Assembly: GCF_030123065.1 (NCBI RefSeq)
Contig: NZ_CP126093.1
Span: 2,484,001-2,548,000, forward strand
Source of the DNA: Neobacillus sp. DY30
GTDB taxonomy: Bacteria; Bacillota; Bacilli; Bacillales; Cytobacillaceae
DNA: 64,000 bases
Reading direction: 5' to 3'
The first letter of the stretch is position 1. The number at the start of each line of letters is the position of its first letter. This document shows positions 35,862-43,941 of the stretch, piece by piece. The position numbers were made by a program, and so were the translations under genes. The notes under the pieces are model-generated. The model was not told where the DNA came from. It worked only from the letters and a program-made list of their open reading frames with translations, and searched no databases.

Positions 35862-36596
35862 ATGAGTGTTGAAATTATGGCATTAGGAGATTCAGCAATC
35901 AGGATTTCATTTGGTAATGAAATTGAAGAGAGTACTCATCACGAAATTTATCGATTTTTACATAACATTATGGGTTATAAGATTGATGGTGTTATTGAGT
36001 GCGTCCCTACGTTTACTACGATTGCGATTTTTTATAATCCCTGCAAAATTAGGTATAGCCAATTAGAAAAAATCGTTTATTCTGTAATGGAATCAGCAAA
36101 GGAAACAAAACCGCATACTCCTATTGTCTATAGGATTCCAGTTTATTATGGGGAAAAGACTGGACCAGATTTACGATTCGTTGCAGAGTACAATCACATC
36201 AGTGAACTAGAAGTTATTCAATATCATTGTAACCAAGAATATTTAGTTCATATGATTGGTTTTGTACCAGGCTTTCCCTATCTTGGCGGGTTAAATAAAA
36301 AAATTTCAACGCCGCGTCTAGAAATCCCAAGAGCGAAGGTAGCAGCAGGCTCAGTGGGGATCGGCGGTGACCAAACAGGAATTTATCCTGTTGAGGTCCC
36401 TTCAGGCTGGAGAATTATAGGTATAACCCCTATACCATTATTTGATATCGAGAATAACAATCCGTCACTCTTGTCTGCAGGCAATTATGTATCCTTTTTC
36501 CCTGTGGATATCGATGAGTATCTTGCCATTAAAGAGATGGCTGCATTAAAAAAGTATAAAGTATTGACTTACAAGAAAGGAGATAGTTTACCATGA
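35862..36596 (+). CDS. pxpB: 5-oxoprolinase subunit B (KipI family)
   Basis: 244 residues from ATG 35862 behind TAGGTGAG. The cyclophilin-like domain carries GFVPGFPYLGGL and the RVPSGW-like segment VEVPSGWRIIG, typical of PxpB/KipI. With PxpA and PxpC it forms the ATP-dependent 5-oxoprolinase that recycles 5-oxoproline to glutamate. The B. subtilis homologue KipI inhibits the sporulation kinase KinA. It overlaps pxpA by four bases (ATGA). Confidence 0.9.
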   Translation: MSVEIMALGDSAIRISFGNEIEESTHHEIYRFLHNIMGYKIDGVIECVPTFTTIAIFYNPCKIRYSQLEKIVYSVMESAKETKPHTPIVYRIPVYYGEKTGPDLRFVAEYNHISELEVIQYHCNQEYLVHMIGFVPGFPYLGGLNKKISTPRLEIPRAKVAAGSVGIGGDQTGIYPVEVPSGWRIIGITPIPLFDIENNNPSLLSAGNYVSFFPVDIDEYLAIKEMAALKKYKVLTYKKGDSLP

Positions 36597-37357
36597 GTTA
36601 CATTGACATCAATTGTGATCTTGGAGAAAGTTATGGATTATTTAAAATTGGGAATGATAAAGAGGTTTTGAAGCATATTTCATCTGCCAATATTGCTTGC
36701 GGCTACCATGCGGGGGATCATAATGTAATGATGGAAACTATCCAATTGGCTAAAAAATATCATGTTAACATTGGTGCACATCCTGGATTTCCAGATATTT
36801 TGGGGTTTGGCCGGAGGGAAATGAATGTATCACCGAGGGAGATCTACAATCTTACACTTTATCAGATGGGTGCCTTAAGTGCATTTGCCAAAGCTGAAGG
36901 CGTTAACCTCGTCCATGTTAAACCCCATGGAGCCTTGTATAATATGGCTGCTAAATCTAGAGTGATTGCAGATGCCATTGCTCAGGCTGTTACAGATTTT
37001 GATGCGAAGTTGATCCTTTTTGGGCTTTCTGGAAGTGAACTTATCCAAGCTGGAAAAGAAAAGGGTCTAATGACAGCACAGGAAGTGTTTGCAGACCGAA
37101 CCTACCAAATTGATGGGTCGTTGACATCTAGAAATGATGATAACAGCATGATTCATGATATGAATATTGCAGCCCAAAGAATCATCCGTATGATAAAAGA
37201 AGGGAAAGTTACGACAACGGATGGAACGGATATTGCTATCACTGCAGATACAGTCTGTGTCCATGGTGATGAACCTGCTGCTTTAGATTTTATAACCGAA
37301 TTAAAATATGCCTTAACAAAAGAAAATATAGAAGTAAGAAAGAGTTGGTCTAGTTGA
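36593..37357 (+). CDS. pxpA: 5-oxoprolinase subunit A (LamB/YcsF family)
   Basis: 254 residues. The N-terminus IDINCDLGESYG and NIACGYHAGDHNVM, followed by NIGAHPGFPD, are diagnostic of LamB/YcsF proteins and contain the putative metal/catalytic Asp and His residues; VKPHGALYNMA follows. It is the hydrolase subunit of bacterial 5-oxoprolinase. The four-base overlap with pxpB and one-base overlap with pxpC show a tightly coupled operon in the order B-A-C. Confidence 0.92.
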   Translation: MSYIDINCDLGESYGLFKIGNDKEVLKHISSANIACGYHAGDHNVMMETIQLAKKYHVNIGAHPGFPDILGFGRREMNVSPREIYNLTLYQMGALSAFAKAEGVNLVHVKPHGALYNMAAKSRVIADAIAQAVTDFDAKLILFGLSGSELIQAGKEKGLMTAQEVFADRTYQIDGSLTSRNDDNSMIHDMNIAAQRIIRMIKEGKVTTTDGTDIAITADTVCVHGDEPAALDFITELKYALTKENIEVRKSWSS

Positions 37358-38307
37358 TGAGGATCCCAATCTTTAAAGTGTTAAAACCAGGATTGCAAAC
37401 AACGGTACAAGACCTTGGCAGGCATGGGTTCCGTGAATTTGGGGTTAGCCCTTCAGGTGCTATGGATCCTTATTCTTTGCAGATCGGCAATATACTAGTT
37501 GGAAACGAATTAGGTGAGGCTGCACTTGAAGCGCCGCTTATTGGACCTGTCTTGATGGCTTTACATGATGTCTCTATCGCCATTTGTGGCGGGAATTTAT
37601 CACCCCAAATCAATGAACGGGAGATTCCACTCTGGAAAAGCCTCGTGATTAAAAGAGGGCAAACCCTTTCATTTGGCGAGCTGAAAGAGGGTGCAAGGAC
37701 ATACATAAGCATTGCAGGTGGAATTGATGTACCTTGTGTACTTAATAGTAAATCAACATATTTAACAGGAAAATTTGGAGGTTATGAAGGCAGAGCTTTA
37801 AAAAAGGGGGATATTCTTTTTGGAAATCCTTTCACTGGAAGAAATAGATTTCTGCACACCAAGCATATTCCGAAATATACAAATCCTTTAACAGTAAGTG
37901 TAATACTAGGTCCGCATACTGGTAAATTTACCTCTTCAGGACTCGAAACGTTTCTAACTGAAGAATATACTATAACCTCTCAATCAAATCGAATGGGATA
38001 TCAATTAACAGGTACCAAAATTGAACATAGTGGTATGGCTGATATTATTTCTGACGCCATTCCTTTGGGGGGAATACAAGTCCCAGCTAGCGGACAGCCT
38101 ATCATCCTAATGGCAGAACACCAAACAACGGGAGGGTATTCTAGAATTGGAAGTGTTTTAACCGCAGATATGCCACTTCTTGCTCAAGCACAGCCGGGGA
38201 CTAGGATAAAGTTTAAGGAAATTTCCTTAGAAAATGCTCAAAATCTTCTAATTGATAATAAAAGAAAGCTTGATTTTTTATATAGCATTTCTAGGTCATA
38301 TTCTTGA
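37357..38307 (+). CDS. pxpC: 5-oxoprolinase subunit C (KipA family)
   Basis: 316 residues from ATG 37357 (TGATG overlap with the pxpA stop); TTG 37354 is the alternative. LQTTVQDLGRHGFREFGVSP at the N-terminus and the AEHQTTGGYSRIGSV segment are typical of the biotin-dependent carboxyltransferase-like family PxpC/KipA. It partners with PxpB. The kip regulator gene kipR seen in B. subtilis is not in this cluster. Confidence 0.9.
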   Translation: MRIPIFKVLKPGLQTTVQDLGRHGFREFGVSPSGAMDPYSLQIGNILVGNELGEAALEAPLIGPVLMALHDVSIAICGGNLSPQINEREIPLWKSLVIKRGQTLSFGELKEGARTYISIAGGIDVPCVLNSKSTYLTGKFGGYEGRALKKGDILFGNPFTGRNRFLHTKHIPKYTNPLTVSVILGPHTGKFTSSGLETFLTEEYTITSQSNRMGYQLTGTKIEHSGMADIISDAIPLGGIQVPASGQPIILMAEHQTTGGYSRIGSVLTADMPLLAQAQPGTRIKFKEISLENAQNLLIDNKRKLDFLYSISRSYS

Positions 38308-38312
38308 TTAAC

Positions 38313-38334
38313 ATGAACTTGAGTTCATTTTTAA
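38313..38334 (+). promoter_or_regulatory. palindrome ATGAACTTGAGTTCAT with T tail
   Basis: A 16-base near-perfect palindrome followed by TTTTTAAT directly after pxpC. It may be a weak terminator (six-base stem, TTGA loop) or an operator for the next gene, whose -10 TATAAT lies at 38346-38351. Confidence 0.4.
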
Positions 38335-38477
38335 TAGGTTTATGGTATAATGATAGTAAATAATAATTGATTCATAAGGCTACATTAATTGGTAATAATA
38401 ACCTAGTCAGAGAACTAGTAGTAAAGTTCATTCTCCAATTTGGTTTTATTAATAAATTTTTCATAAGGTGTGATTGT

Positions 38478-39362
38478 GTGACAGAAATAGTAAACGGAAA
38501 GGTACAACATCGAAAGCTGCCTCTTACTAAAAAAATCTTTCGAGCGATATCCATTACCCTCGGTGCCATATTAATGGCTGTCGGTCTAGAGATCTTTTTA
38601 GTCCCAAACAAGGTTATTGATGGAGGGGTAACAGGTATATCAATCATGTTATCTCATCTAACGGGTTTTGAACTTGGTATCTTTCTTTTCGTGTTAAACC
38701 TGCCATTTGTTTATTTAGGCTACAAGCAGATGGGAAAAACTTTTGCGATCTCTACTGTTTATGGAATAATAGTTTTATCTGTTTTTACAACATTATTTCA
38801 CCCAGTACCTGCTTTTACCGATGATATTCTTCTTGCAACGATTTTTGGAGGCATGATCTTAGGAATTGGAGTGGGTATTGTTATTCGCTTCGGCGGTGCG
38901 TTAGATGGGACAGAAATCCTGTCACTCGTCATAACCAAAAAAGTTCCGTTCTCAGTTGGGCAAATCATTATGTTTATCAATATCTTTATTTTAGGTGCAG
39001 CCGGATTTGTGTTCAGTTTTGATCGGGCAATGTACTCCGTATTAGCATACGTAATTGCTGCAAAAGCAATTGATACAGTAGTTGACGGTTTTGAAGAATC
39101 CAAATCAGTTTGGATTATCAGTGATTTAGCGGAAGAAATCGGAAGTGCCGTTAATGCTCGTTTAGGCCGTGGTGTAACATACCTAAAGGGTGAGGGAGCC
39201 TATACTGGTGACCATAAGAAGGTTATTTTTAGTATCATTACTCGACTAGAGGAATCCAAATTGACTACGATTGTAGAGGAAATTGATCCCAATGCCTTCT
39301 TGGCGATTGCTGACATATCCGAAGTTCGGGGTGGTCGTTTTAAAAAGAGGGACATCCATTAA
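38478..39362 (+). CDS. YitT family membrane protein (DUF161/DUF2179)
   Basis: 294 residues from GTG 38478 behind AAGGTGTG; the frame is open 37 codons upstream without support. Five or six membrane helices (LGAILMAVGLEIFLVPNKVI, then GGVTGISIML) are followed by a cytosolic DUF2179 domain with RLGRGVTYLKGEGAYTGD. Function is unknown; B. subtilis has several paralogues (YitT, YpjC, YqfU, YvjA). Single gene with terminator. Confidence 0.85.
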   Translation: MTEIVNGKVQHRKLPLTKKIFRAISITLGAILMAVGLEIFLVPNKVIDGGVTGISIMLSHLTGFELGIFLFVLNLPFVYLGYKQMGKTFAISTVYGIIVLSVFTTLFHPVPAFTDDILLATIFGGMILGIGVGIVIRFGGALDGTEILSLVITKKVPFSVGQIIMFINIFILGAAGFVFSFDRAMYSVLAYVIAAKAIDTVVDGFEESKSVWIISDLAEEIGSAVNARLGRGVTYLKGEGAYTGDHKKVIFSIITRLEESKLTTIVEEIDPNAFLAIADISEVRGGRFKKRDIH

Positions 39363-39378
39363 TATTGGTTGTACATAG

Positions 39379-39414
39379 AAAAAATCTCAGGGGCAAAGTT
39401 CCTGAGATTTTTTA
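39379..39414 (+). terminator. terminator of the yitT-type gene
   Basis: AAAAATCTCAGG / CCTGAGATTTTTT. Confidence 0.85.
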
Positions 39415-39421
39415 TGTCCCA

Positions 39422-39456
39422 TTGCAAACGTTTTTATGTTACATTTGATATGTAAC
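39422..39456 (+). promoter_or_regulatory. cre-like site and inverted repeat upstream of aspA
   Basis: TGCAAACGTTTTTA matches the cre consensus in 12 of 14 positions. Next to it GTTACAT-TTGAT-ATGTAAC (39438-39456) is a perfect 7-bp inverted repeat whose half-site also occurs in the repeat at 22111-22150. Confidence 0.4.
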
Positions 39457-39486
39457 TGATAGTTTACAAGAAAAGGATGAAATGGG

Positions 39487-40911
39487 ATGTCAACAAACAA
39501 GACAAGAATCGAGAAGGATTTCCTGGGGCAAAAAGAAATACCGTTTGATGCGTACTATGGGATTCAAACCATAAGAGCAGTAGAGAATTTCCCTATTACA
39601 GGATATCGCATTCATGAGTCTCTAATTAGAGCGCTTGCAATGGTAAAAAAAGCGGCGGCCATCGCTAATATGAACACAACACGGTTGTATAAAGATCTTG
39701 CGAATGTCATTGTACAAGCAGCCGATGAAATCATTGCTGGGAAGTGGGACGATCAATTTATCGTGGACCCAATTCAGGGCGGTGCAGGTACATCCATGAA
39801 CATGAATATGAATGAAGTGATTGCCAACCGAGGACTTGAATTACTTGGTCAGGAAAAGGGTAATTATTTCCATTTAAGTCCAAACACACATGTAAATATG
39901 TCACAATCAACAAATGATGTATTTCCAACTGCTATACATATATCTACATTGACATTATTAGAGAACCTGCTGGTTACAATGGATGATATGCAAAAAGTCT
40001 TTAAACAAAAAGCTGTCCAGTTTGAGAAGGTTATTAAGATGGGGCGTACTCATCTTCAAGATGCCGTACCTATCCGCTTAGGACAAGAATTTGAAGCATA
40101 CTCTCGAGTGCTGGCTCGTGATATTAATCGAATTAAACATACACGCGAACATTTATTGGAAGTGAATATGGGAGCTACTGCAGTCGGAACAGGATTAAAT
40201 GCAGATCCAAAATATATTAAAGATGTAGTTAAACAGCTTGCTGAAATTAGCGGCTTCCCGCTTGTAAATGCAGAGCATCTAGTGGATGCTACCCAGAATA
40301 CAGATGCCTATACAGAGGTTTCGGCTGCACTTAAGGTTTGCATGATGAATATGTCGAAAATAGCAAATGATCTGCGCCTAATGGCTTCAGGTCCACGTGC
40401 AGGGCTGGGAGAAATTCGACTTCCTGCACGTCAGCCAGGTTCGTCAATCATGCCTGGAAAGGTAAATCCAGTTATGCCAGAATTAATAAATCAAATTGCC
40501 TTCCAGGTTATTGGGAATGACCACACGATTTGCCTTGCCTCCGAGGCAGGTCAATTAGAATTAAATGTAATGGAGCCTGTTTTAGTCTTTAACCTCCTAC
40601 AATCCATCAGTATTATGAACAATGGGTTCCGCGTCTTTACGGACCATTGCTTAGCCGGCATTGAAGCTAACGAAGAGCGTTTAAAGGAATATGTAGACAA
40701 AAGCGTTGGGATTATTACAGCAGTCAATCCTCACCTCGGATATGAAGTGGCAGCCCGTATTGCGAGGGAAGCTGTCCTTACGGGGAAATCCGTCCGTGAA
40801 TTATGTTTACAACATGATGTGTTAACAGAAGAGGAATTAGATATTATTTTAAATGTGTATGAAATGACAGAACCAGGGATTGCTGGAGAAGAATTGCTGG
40901 ATAGGGATTAG
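39487..40911 (+). CDS. aspA: aspartate ammonia-lyase
   Basis: 474 residues, fumarase/aspartase superfamily. The signature GSSIMPGKVNPVMPE contains the catalytic Ser loop; NMSQSTNDVFPTA and GRTHLQDAVPI are the substrate-binding segments. It converts aspartate to fumarate and ammonia. ATG 39487 lies behind AAAAGGATGAAATGGG. In B. subtilis the gene is ansB, in the ansAB operon with asparaginase; here it is alone, with asnA on the opposite strand nearby. A cre-like element upstream suggests carbon control. Confidence 0.92.
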   Translation: MSTNKTRIEKDFLGQKEIPFDAYYGIQTIRAVENFPITGYRIHESLIRALAMVKKAAAIANMNTTRLYKDLANVIVQAADEIIAGKWDDQFIVDPIQGGAGTSMNMNMNEVIANRGLELLGQEKGNYFHLSPNTHVNMSQSTNDVFPTAIHISTLTLLENLLVTMDDMQKVFKQKAVQFEKVIKMGRTHLQDAVPIRLGQEFEAYSRVLARDINRIKHTREHLLEVNMGATAVGTGLNADPKYIKDVVKQLAEISGFPLVNAEHLVDATQNTDAYTEVSAALKVCMMNMSKIANDLRLMASGPRAGLGEIRLPARQPGSSIMPGKVNPVMPELINQIAFQVIGNDHTICLASEAGQLELNVMEPVLVFNLLQSISIMNNGFRVFTDHCLAGIEANEERLKEYVDKSVGIITAVNPHLGYEVAARIAREAVLTGKSVRELCLQHDVLTEEELDIILNVYEMTEPGIAGEELLDRD

Positions 40912-40929
40912 CAGCTAAATGAGTTAAAG

Positions 40930-40962
40930 AAAAGGGTGCCCATTAATGAGGGTACCCTTTTG
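40930..40962 (+). terminator. terminator of aspA
   Basis: AAAGGGTGCCC / GGGTACCCTTTT hairpin with a short T tail. Confidence 0.75.
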
Positions 40963-40971
40963 TAGTATTAG

Positions 40972-41003
40972 TCGTACGCGAGTATCACCGTACGAATTTT
41001 TTT
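40972..41003 (+). terminator. second hairpin after aspA
   Basis: TCGTACG / CGTACGA with a ten-base loop, followed by AATTTTTTTT. It may act as a back-up terminator towards the converging gene. Confidence 0.6.
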
Positions 41004-41356
41004 TATTTCTCGCTTTTCTTCTTATCATCCTGTTTGTCACTCTTTTTATCACTTAATCCTCGGTATATCTGCGTATACATGCTTCCTTCTTTAATGTTTT
41101 CAAGGAAAAAAGGACCTATAAGTTCTAAATATTCATCATCATCAAACAGCCTTTTGTTCTCTAATTCCATTTCACCCAATCCATCATAGGTAGATAGCAG
41201 TGCATAGGTATGATCTTCACCAGATATCGGTGTCAGAATTTCAACATGGTGGTTATAATTGTCATTTCTGAATTTTTTTATCTCTCTTAAATTGTCTATT
41301 GCTTCTTTAAACGTATTTTGTTTAATAATAAACGTCTGATATACAAAAACAGACAT
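41003..41356 (-). CDS. hypothetical protein, possible NIPSNAP-like ferredoxin fold
   Basis: 117 residues with a strand-helix-strand pattern (VYQTFIIKQNTFKEAIDNL, then HHVEILTPISG) and a Lys/Asp-rich C-terminal tail SDKKSDKQDDKKK. The pattern is reminiscent of dimeric alpha/beta barrels, but no catalytic residue can be named. ATG follows GGGGGTG. Single gene on the minus strand; function unknown. Confidence 0.6.
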   Translation of the reverse strand: MSVFVYQTFIIKQNTFKEAIDNLREIKKFRNDNYNHHVEILTPISGEDHTYALLSTYDGLGEMELENKRLFDDDEYLELIGPFFLENIKEGSMYTQIYRGLSDKKSDKQDDKKKSEK

Positions 41357-41437
41357 TAAAGCACCCCCAGAGAAATATACAGCATACTATCTTTATAAAT
41401 CTCCAGAAAGTCTGTTTATTATTCGTGATAAGAAAAG

Positions 41438-42451
41438 TTACAATAAAGTTATATTCGCTTTTGAACATTCCTCAATGATTTGATCGTTCCATACGGAAAC
41501 TTGAACCTCGCCAATATGTATCTTTTTAAGAAAAAACATACATATTCTTGATTGTCCAATACCTCCGCCAATGGTATAAGGAAGTTCACGATTTAGAATG
41601 GCTTGATGGTATTCTAGAGACATTCTCTCTTCCGTATTAGATAACTTTAATTGTTTTTTCAACGCATCTTCATCTACACGGATGCCCATCGAAGAAACCT
41701 CGATTGCTTGTTCTAAAGGAGGATACCAGAATATAATGTCACCGTTTAAGGACCAATCATCATAATCCGGAGAACGGCCATCGTGTTTTTCTCCCGACAT
41801 TAACTGACCACCTATCTGCATGATAAACACCGCGCCATATTCTTTTGCGATCCTGTCTTCCCGTTCTTTTGATGTAAGCGCGGGGTACTTGTTTTCAAGT
41901 TCCTGTGTGGTAATAAAATGAATGTCTTCAGGCAGAACAGGCTCTAGCACAGGATAAAGCTCGTGTAAATGTTTTTCAGTGTTTTTGAAGACTTGAAATA
42001 TTTTTTGAACCTCGGATTTTAACGTCTCCATATTTCGTTGCTCTTTTGAAATGATTTTCTCCCAATCCCATTGGTCAACATAAATAGAATGCAAATGATC
42101 CAAAACTTCATCTCTTCTAATGGCATTCATATCTGTATAAAGGCCTTCATCCAATGCGAAGCCATACCTTGCCAACGCCATTCTTTTCCATTTTGCTAAT
42201 GATTGAACGATTTCAATGTTTGCATTCTTAATATCTATTGCCTCAAAGGATACCATTCGTTCCACACCATTTAAGTCATCATTTAAACCCTTTCCAGATT
42301 TCAGAAGAATAGGGGCTGATACCCGTGTTAAATTTAGCGATTCGGCTAAGGAACTTTCAAAGTAATCCTTTGTTTGTTTAATCGCAATTTCAGTTTGCAA
42401 AAGATTTAATTTTGAAGAGTAACCAATTTGTGTAGATAGTGAATTTGACAT
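41438..42451 (-). CDS. asnA: aspartate-ammonia ligase
   Basis: 337 residues, class II aminoacyl-tRNA-synthetase-like fold. LTRVSAPILL, VERMVSFEA, FALDEGLYTDMNAIRRDE and the ending GGGIGQSRICMFFL are diagnostic of AsnA. It makes asparagine from aspartate, ammonia and ATP. GGAGG lies 12 bases before the ATG, rather far. It is separated from aspA by one gene and runs opposite to it, so the two use and release ammonia from the same substrate. Confidence 0.93.
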   Translation of the reverse strand: MSNSLSTQIGYSSKLNLLQTEIAIKQTKDYFESSLAESLNLTRVSAPILLKSGKGLNDDLNGVERMVSFEAIDIKNANIEIVQSLAKWKRMALARYGFALDEGLYTDMNAIRRDEVLDHLHSIYVDQWDWEKIISKEQRNMETLKSEVQKIFQVFKNTEKHLHELYPVLEPVLPEDIHFITTQELENKYPALTSKEREDRIAKEYGAVFIMQIGGQLMSGEKHDGRSPDYDDWSLNGDIIFWYPPLEQAIEVSSMGIRVDEDALKKQLKLSNTEERMSLEYHQAILNRELPYTIGGGIGQSRICMFFLKKIHIGEVQVSVWNDQIIEECSKANITLL

Positions 42452-42532
42452 AAAATAAAAAACCTCCAGAAAAAAAACAAAATAAATATTCTGAAATTAT
42501 AGCAAAGTTATCATTGCCTTACCACTGGTTTA

Positions 42533-42569
42533 GAAAAAAAAAATCCCTCCACCGTATAACTTGGTGAAG
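42533..42569 (-). terminator. terminator of the small zinc-protein gene
   Basis: On the minus strand CTTCACC / GGTGGAG with one G-U pair, followed by a run of about ten Ts. Confidence 0.7.
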
Positions 42570-42582
42570 AGACGTTATTGTA

Positions 42583-42789
42583 CTACCTTAATTGATCCCA
42601 ATCTGAGTATGCTCCGCTGCCTTGACAGCCCGGGCATTCAACGGAGTTATAATAAGCAAATTCATTATATGGATAAACAGTAAATCCTCTTCCATAACAA
42701 TCGGGACATTTGTCCTGATTCTTCATATGAGAAACATGATTTTGATATCTTGTTTCCCTCCATTGGTTAAAGGAGTTAATTAAACCCAT
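42583..42789 (-). CDS. small zinc-finger protein with DnaJ-type CxxCxGxG motifs
   Basis: 68 residues from ATG 42789 behind GAGGTG; the longer GTG frame overlaps that site. Two metal-binding knuckles, CPDCYGRGF and CPGCQGSGAY, form one DnaJ-like zinc site. The rest is polar. Such small proteins in Bacillus have no known function; binding to unfolded proteins or RNA is possible by analogy only. Confidence 0.7.
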   Translation of the reverse strand: MGLINSFNQWRETRYQNHVSHMKNQDKCPDCYGRGFTVYPYNEFAYYNSVECPGCQGSGAYSDWDQLR

Positions 42790-42902
42790 GTTTTTCACCT
42801 CACGTTTTTATTTAGTATGAGAACAAAATGGAATATTTATGCAAACAGTGAATTCGTATGTTTTTAATCATCTATCAAAAAATAAATACAAGAGGTGATA
42901 AT

Positions 42903-43070
42903 ATGAGTGATTGGAATGAACAGGCTGCGCCTAATAATAATATCCCTGCAAGAATTGTACGGCCTTTTGAGCGCCGCGATCAAAGTGTTAACCATGAGTT
43001 TTCAGAGGAGCTATCCGATGGAGGAGAACGTGACGAGTTTATCCAAAAACAGAAAAAGATAAAAAAATAG
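42903..43070 (+). CDS. hypothetical small charged protein
   Basis: 55 residues from ATG 42903 behind AAGAGGTGA. Hydrophilic, with an Asn/Pro-rich start (MSDWNEQAAPNNNIPARI) and a Lys-rich end. It is divergent from the zinc-protein gene and has its own terminator. No family recognised; the size and composition are like spore-associated small proteins, but that is a guess. Confidence 0.55.
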   Translation: MSDWNEQAAPNNNIPARIVRPFERRDQSVNHEFSEELSDGGERDEFIQKQKKIKK

Positions 43071-43079
43071 TGATCAATG

Positions 43080-43117
43080 GTGACGATGATGAAATTATCG
43101 TCACTTTGTTATTTTTT
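43080..43117 (+). terminator. intrinsic terminator
   Basis: GTGACGAT / ATCGTCAC hairpin followed by TTTGTTATTTTTT. Confidence 0.75.
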
Positions 43118-43228
43118 ATAATGGATTTTAATTAGAATGTATAAAAAAACTAAAGTTTAAATAAAGGTTATTGAAAGGTTTAGTCGAAAATAATAGGGTA
43201 TAACAATTATTTTGAGGAGAAAAGCATA

Positions 43229-43717
43229 ATGAATCGCAAAGATGTATTGCTCGAACAATTCCTTTGTTGTCATAAAAAAAGCCACTGGTTTGTCTCGTTT
43301 GAAAAAGCAGTAGCTGGATTAACTCCGGAGAATGCCCTTTGGAAGCAATCCGAATCGGAGAATTCTATCAGGGAAATTATTAGTCATTTAGTATTTTGGA
43401 ATAAACGGTTCTTAGACCGCTTTAAAAACAGTGAATTTCGAAAGATGGAAGGTAATAATGATAGCACTTTTACCTATCTATATGAGTCCGAATGGGAGCA
43501 GGTCTTACAAGAATTTAATCAAGTAATGACCGATTGGGTTGAGACAATTGAGAAAAGTGAAGATGAAAAGTTTGATCAATATATAAGCGAACAATCGACA
43601 GAAACGTGGTTGGAATCGATTTCTAGTATCACACTCCACAACGCCTATCATATCGGACAAATTGTAACAATCCGAAAGATGCAAGGTTCATGGATGAAGG
43701 AACTAGGAGTAAGTTAA
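43229..43717 (+). CDS. DinB family protein
   Basis: 162 residues, four-helix bundle. Metal ligands are likely His in SIREIISHLVFWNKR and the two His of HNAYHIGQIV near the C-terminus, the usual DinB/YfiT triad. DinB proteins include bacillithiol- and mycothiol-dependent transferases, but most are uncharacterised. The ATG has TTGAGGAG upstream. Single gene with terminator. Confidence 0.82.
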   Translation: MNRKDVLLEQFLCCHKKSHWFVSFEKAVAGLTPENALWKQSESENSIREIISHLVFWNKRFLDRFKNSEFRKMEGNNDSTFTYLYESEWEQVLQEFNQVMTDWVETIEKSEDEKFDQYISEQSTETWLESISSITLHNAYHIGQIVTIRKMQGSWMKELGVS

Positions 43718-43721
43718 TTTT

Positions 43722-43748
43722 GTGCAGCGAAACTAGCTGCACTTTTTA
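43722..43748 (+). terminator. terminator of the dinB-type gene
   Basis: GTGCAGC / GCTGCAC with a seven-base loop and T5 tail. Confidence 0.85.
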
Positions 43749-43941
43749 TTATGTAAATTTTTTGTAATATAGTACTTTGTATCTCCGATATAGAGAGTTA
43801 TTTCCGGTTTTAGGGAATATTCTAGTAGTTTGTATCCTGTTAATTTTTCGAATATTTTGGTAATATTTGTACTTAGAGAGACGAAATAATAGTTTCAACA
43901 AGCAACTGATAGAAAATCATGAGGAGAGAGGAATTGTTACG

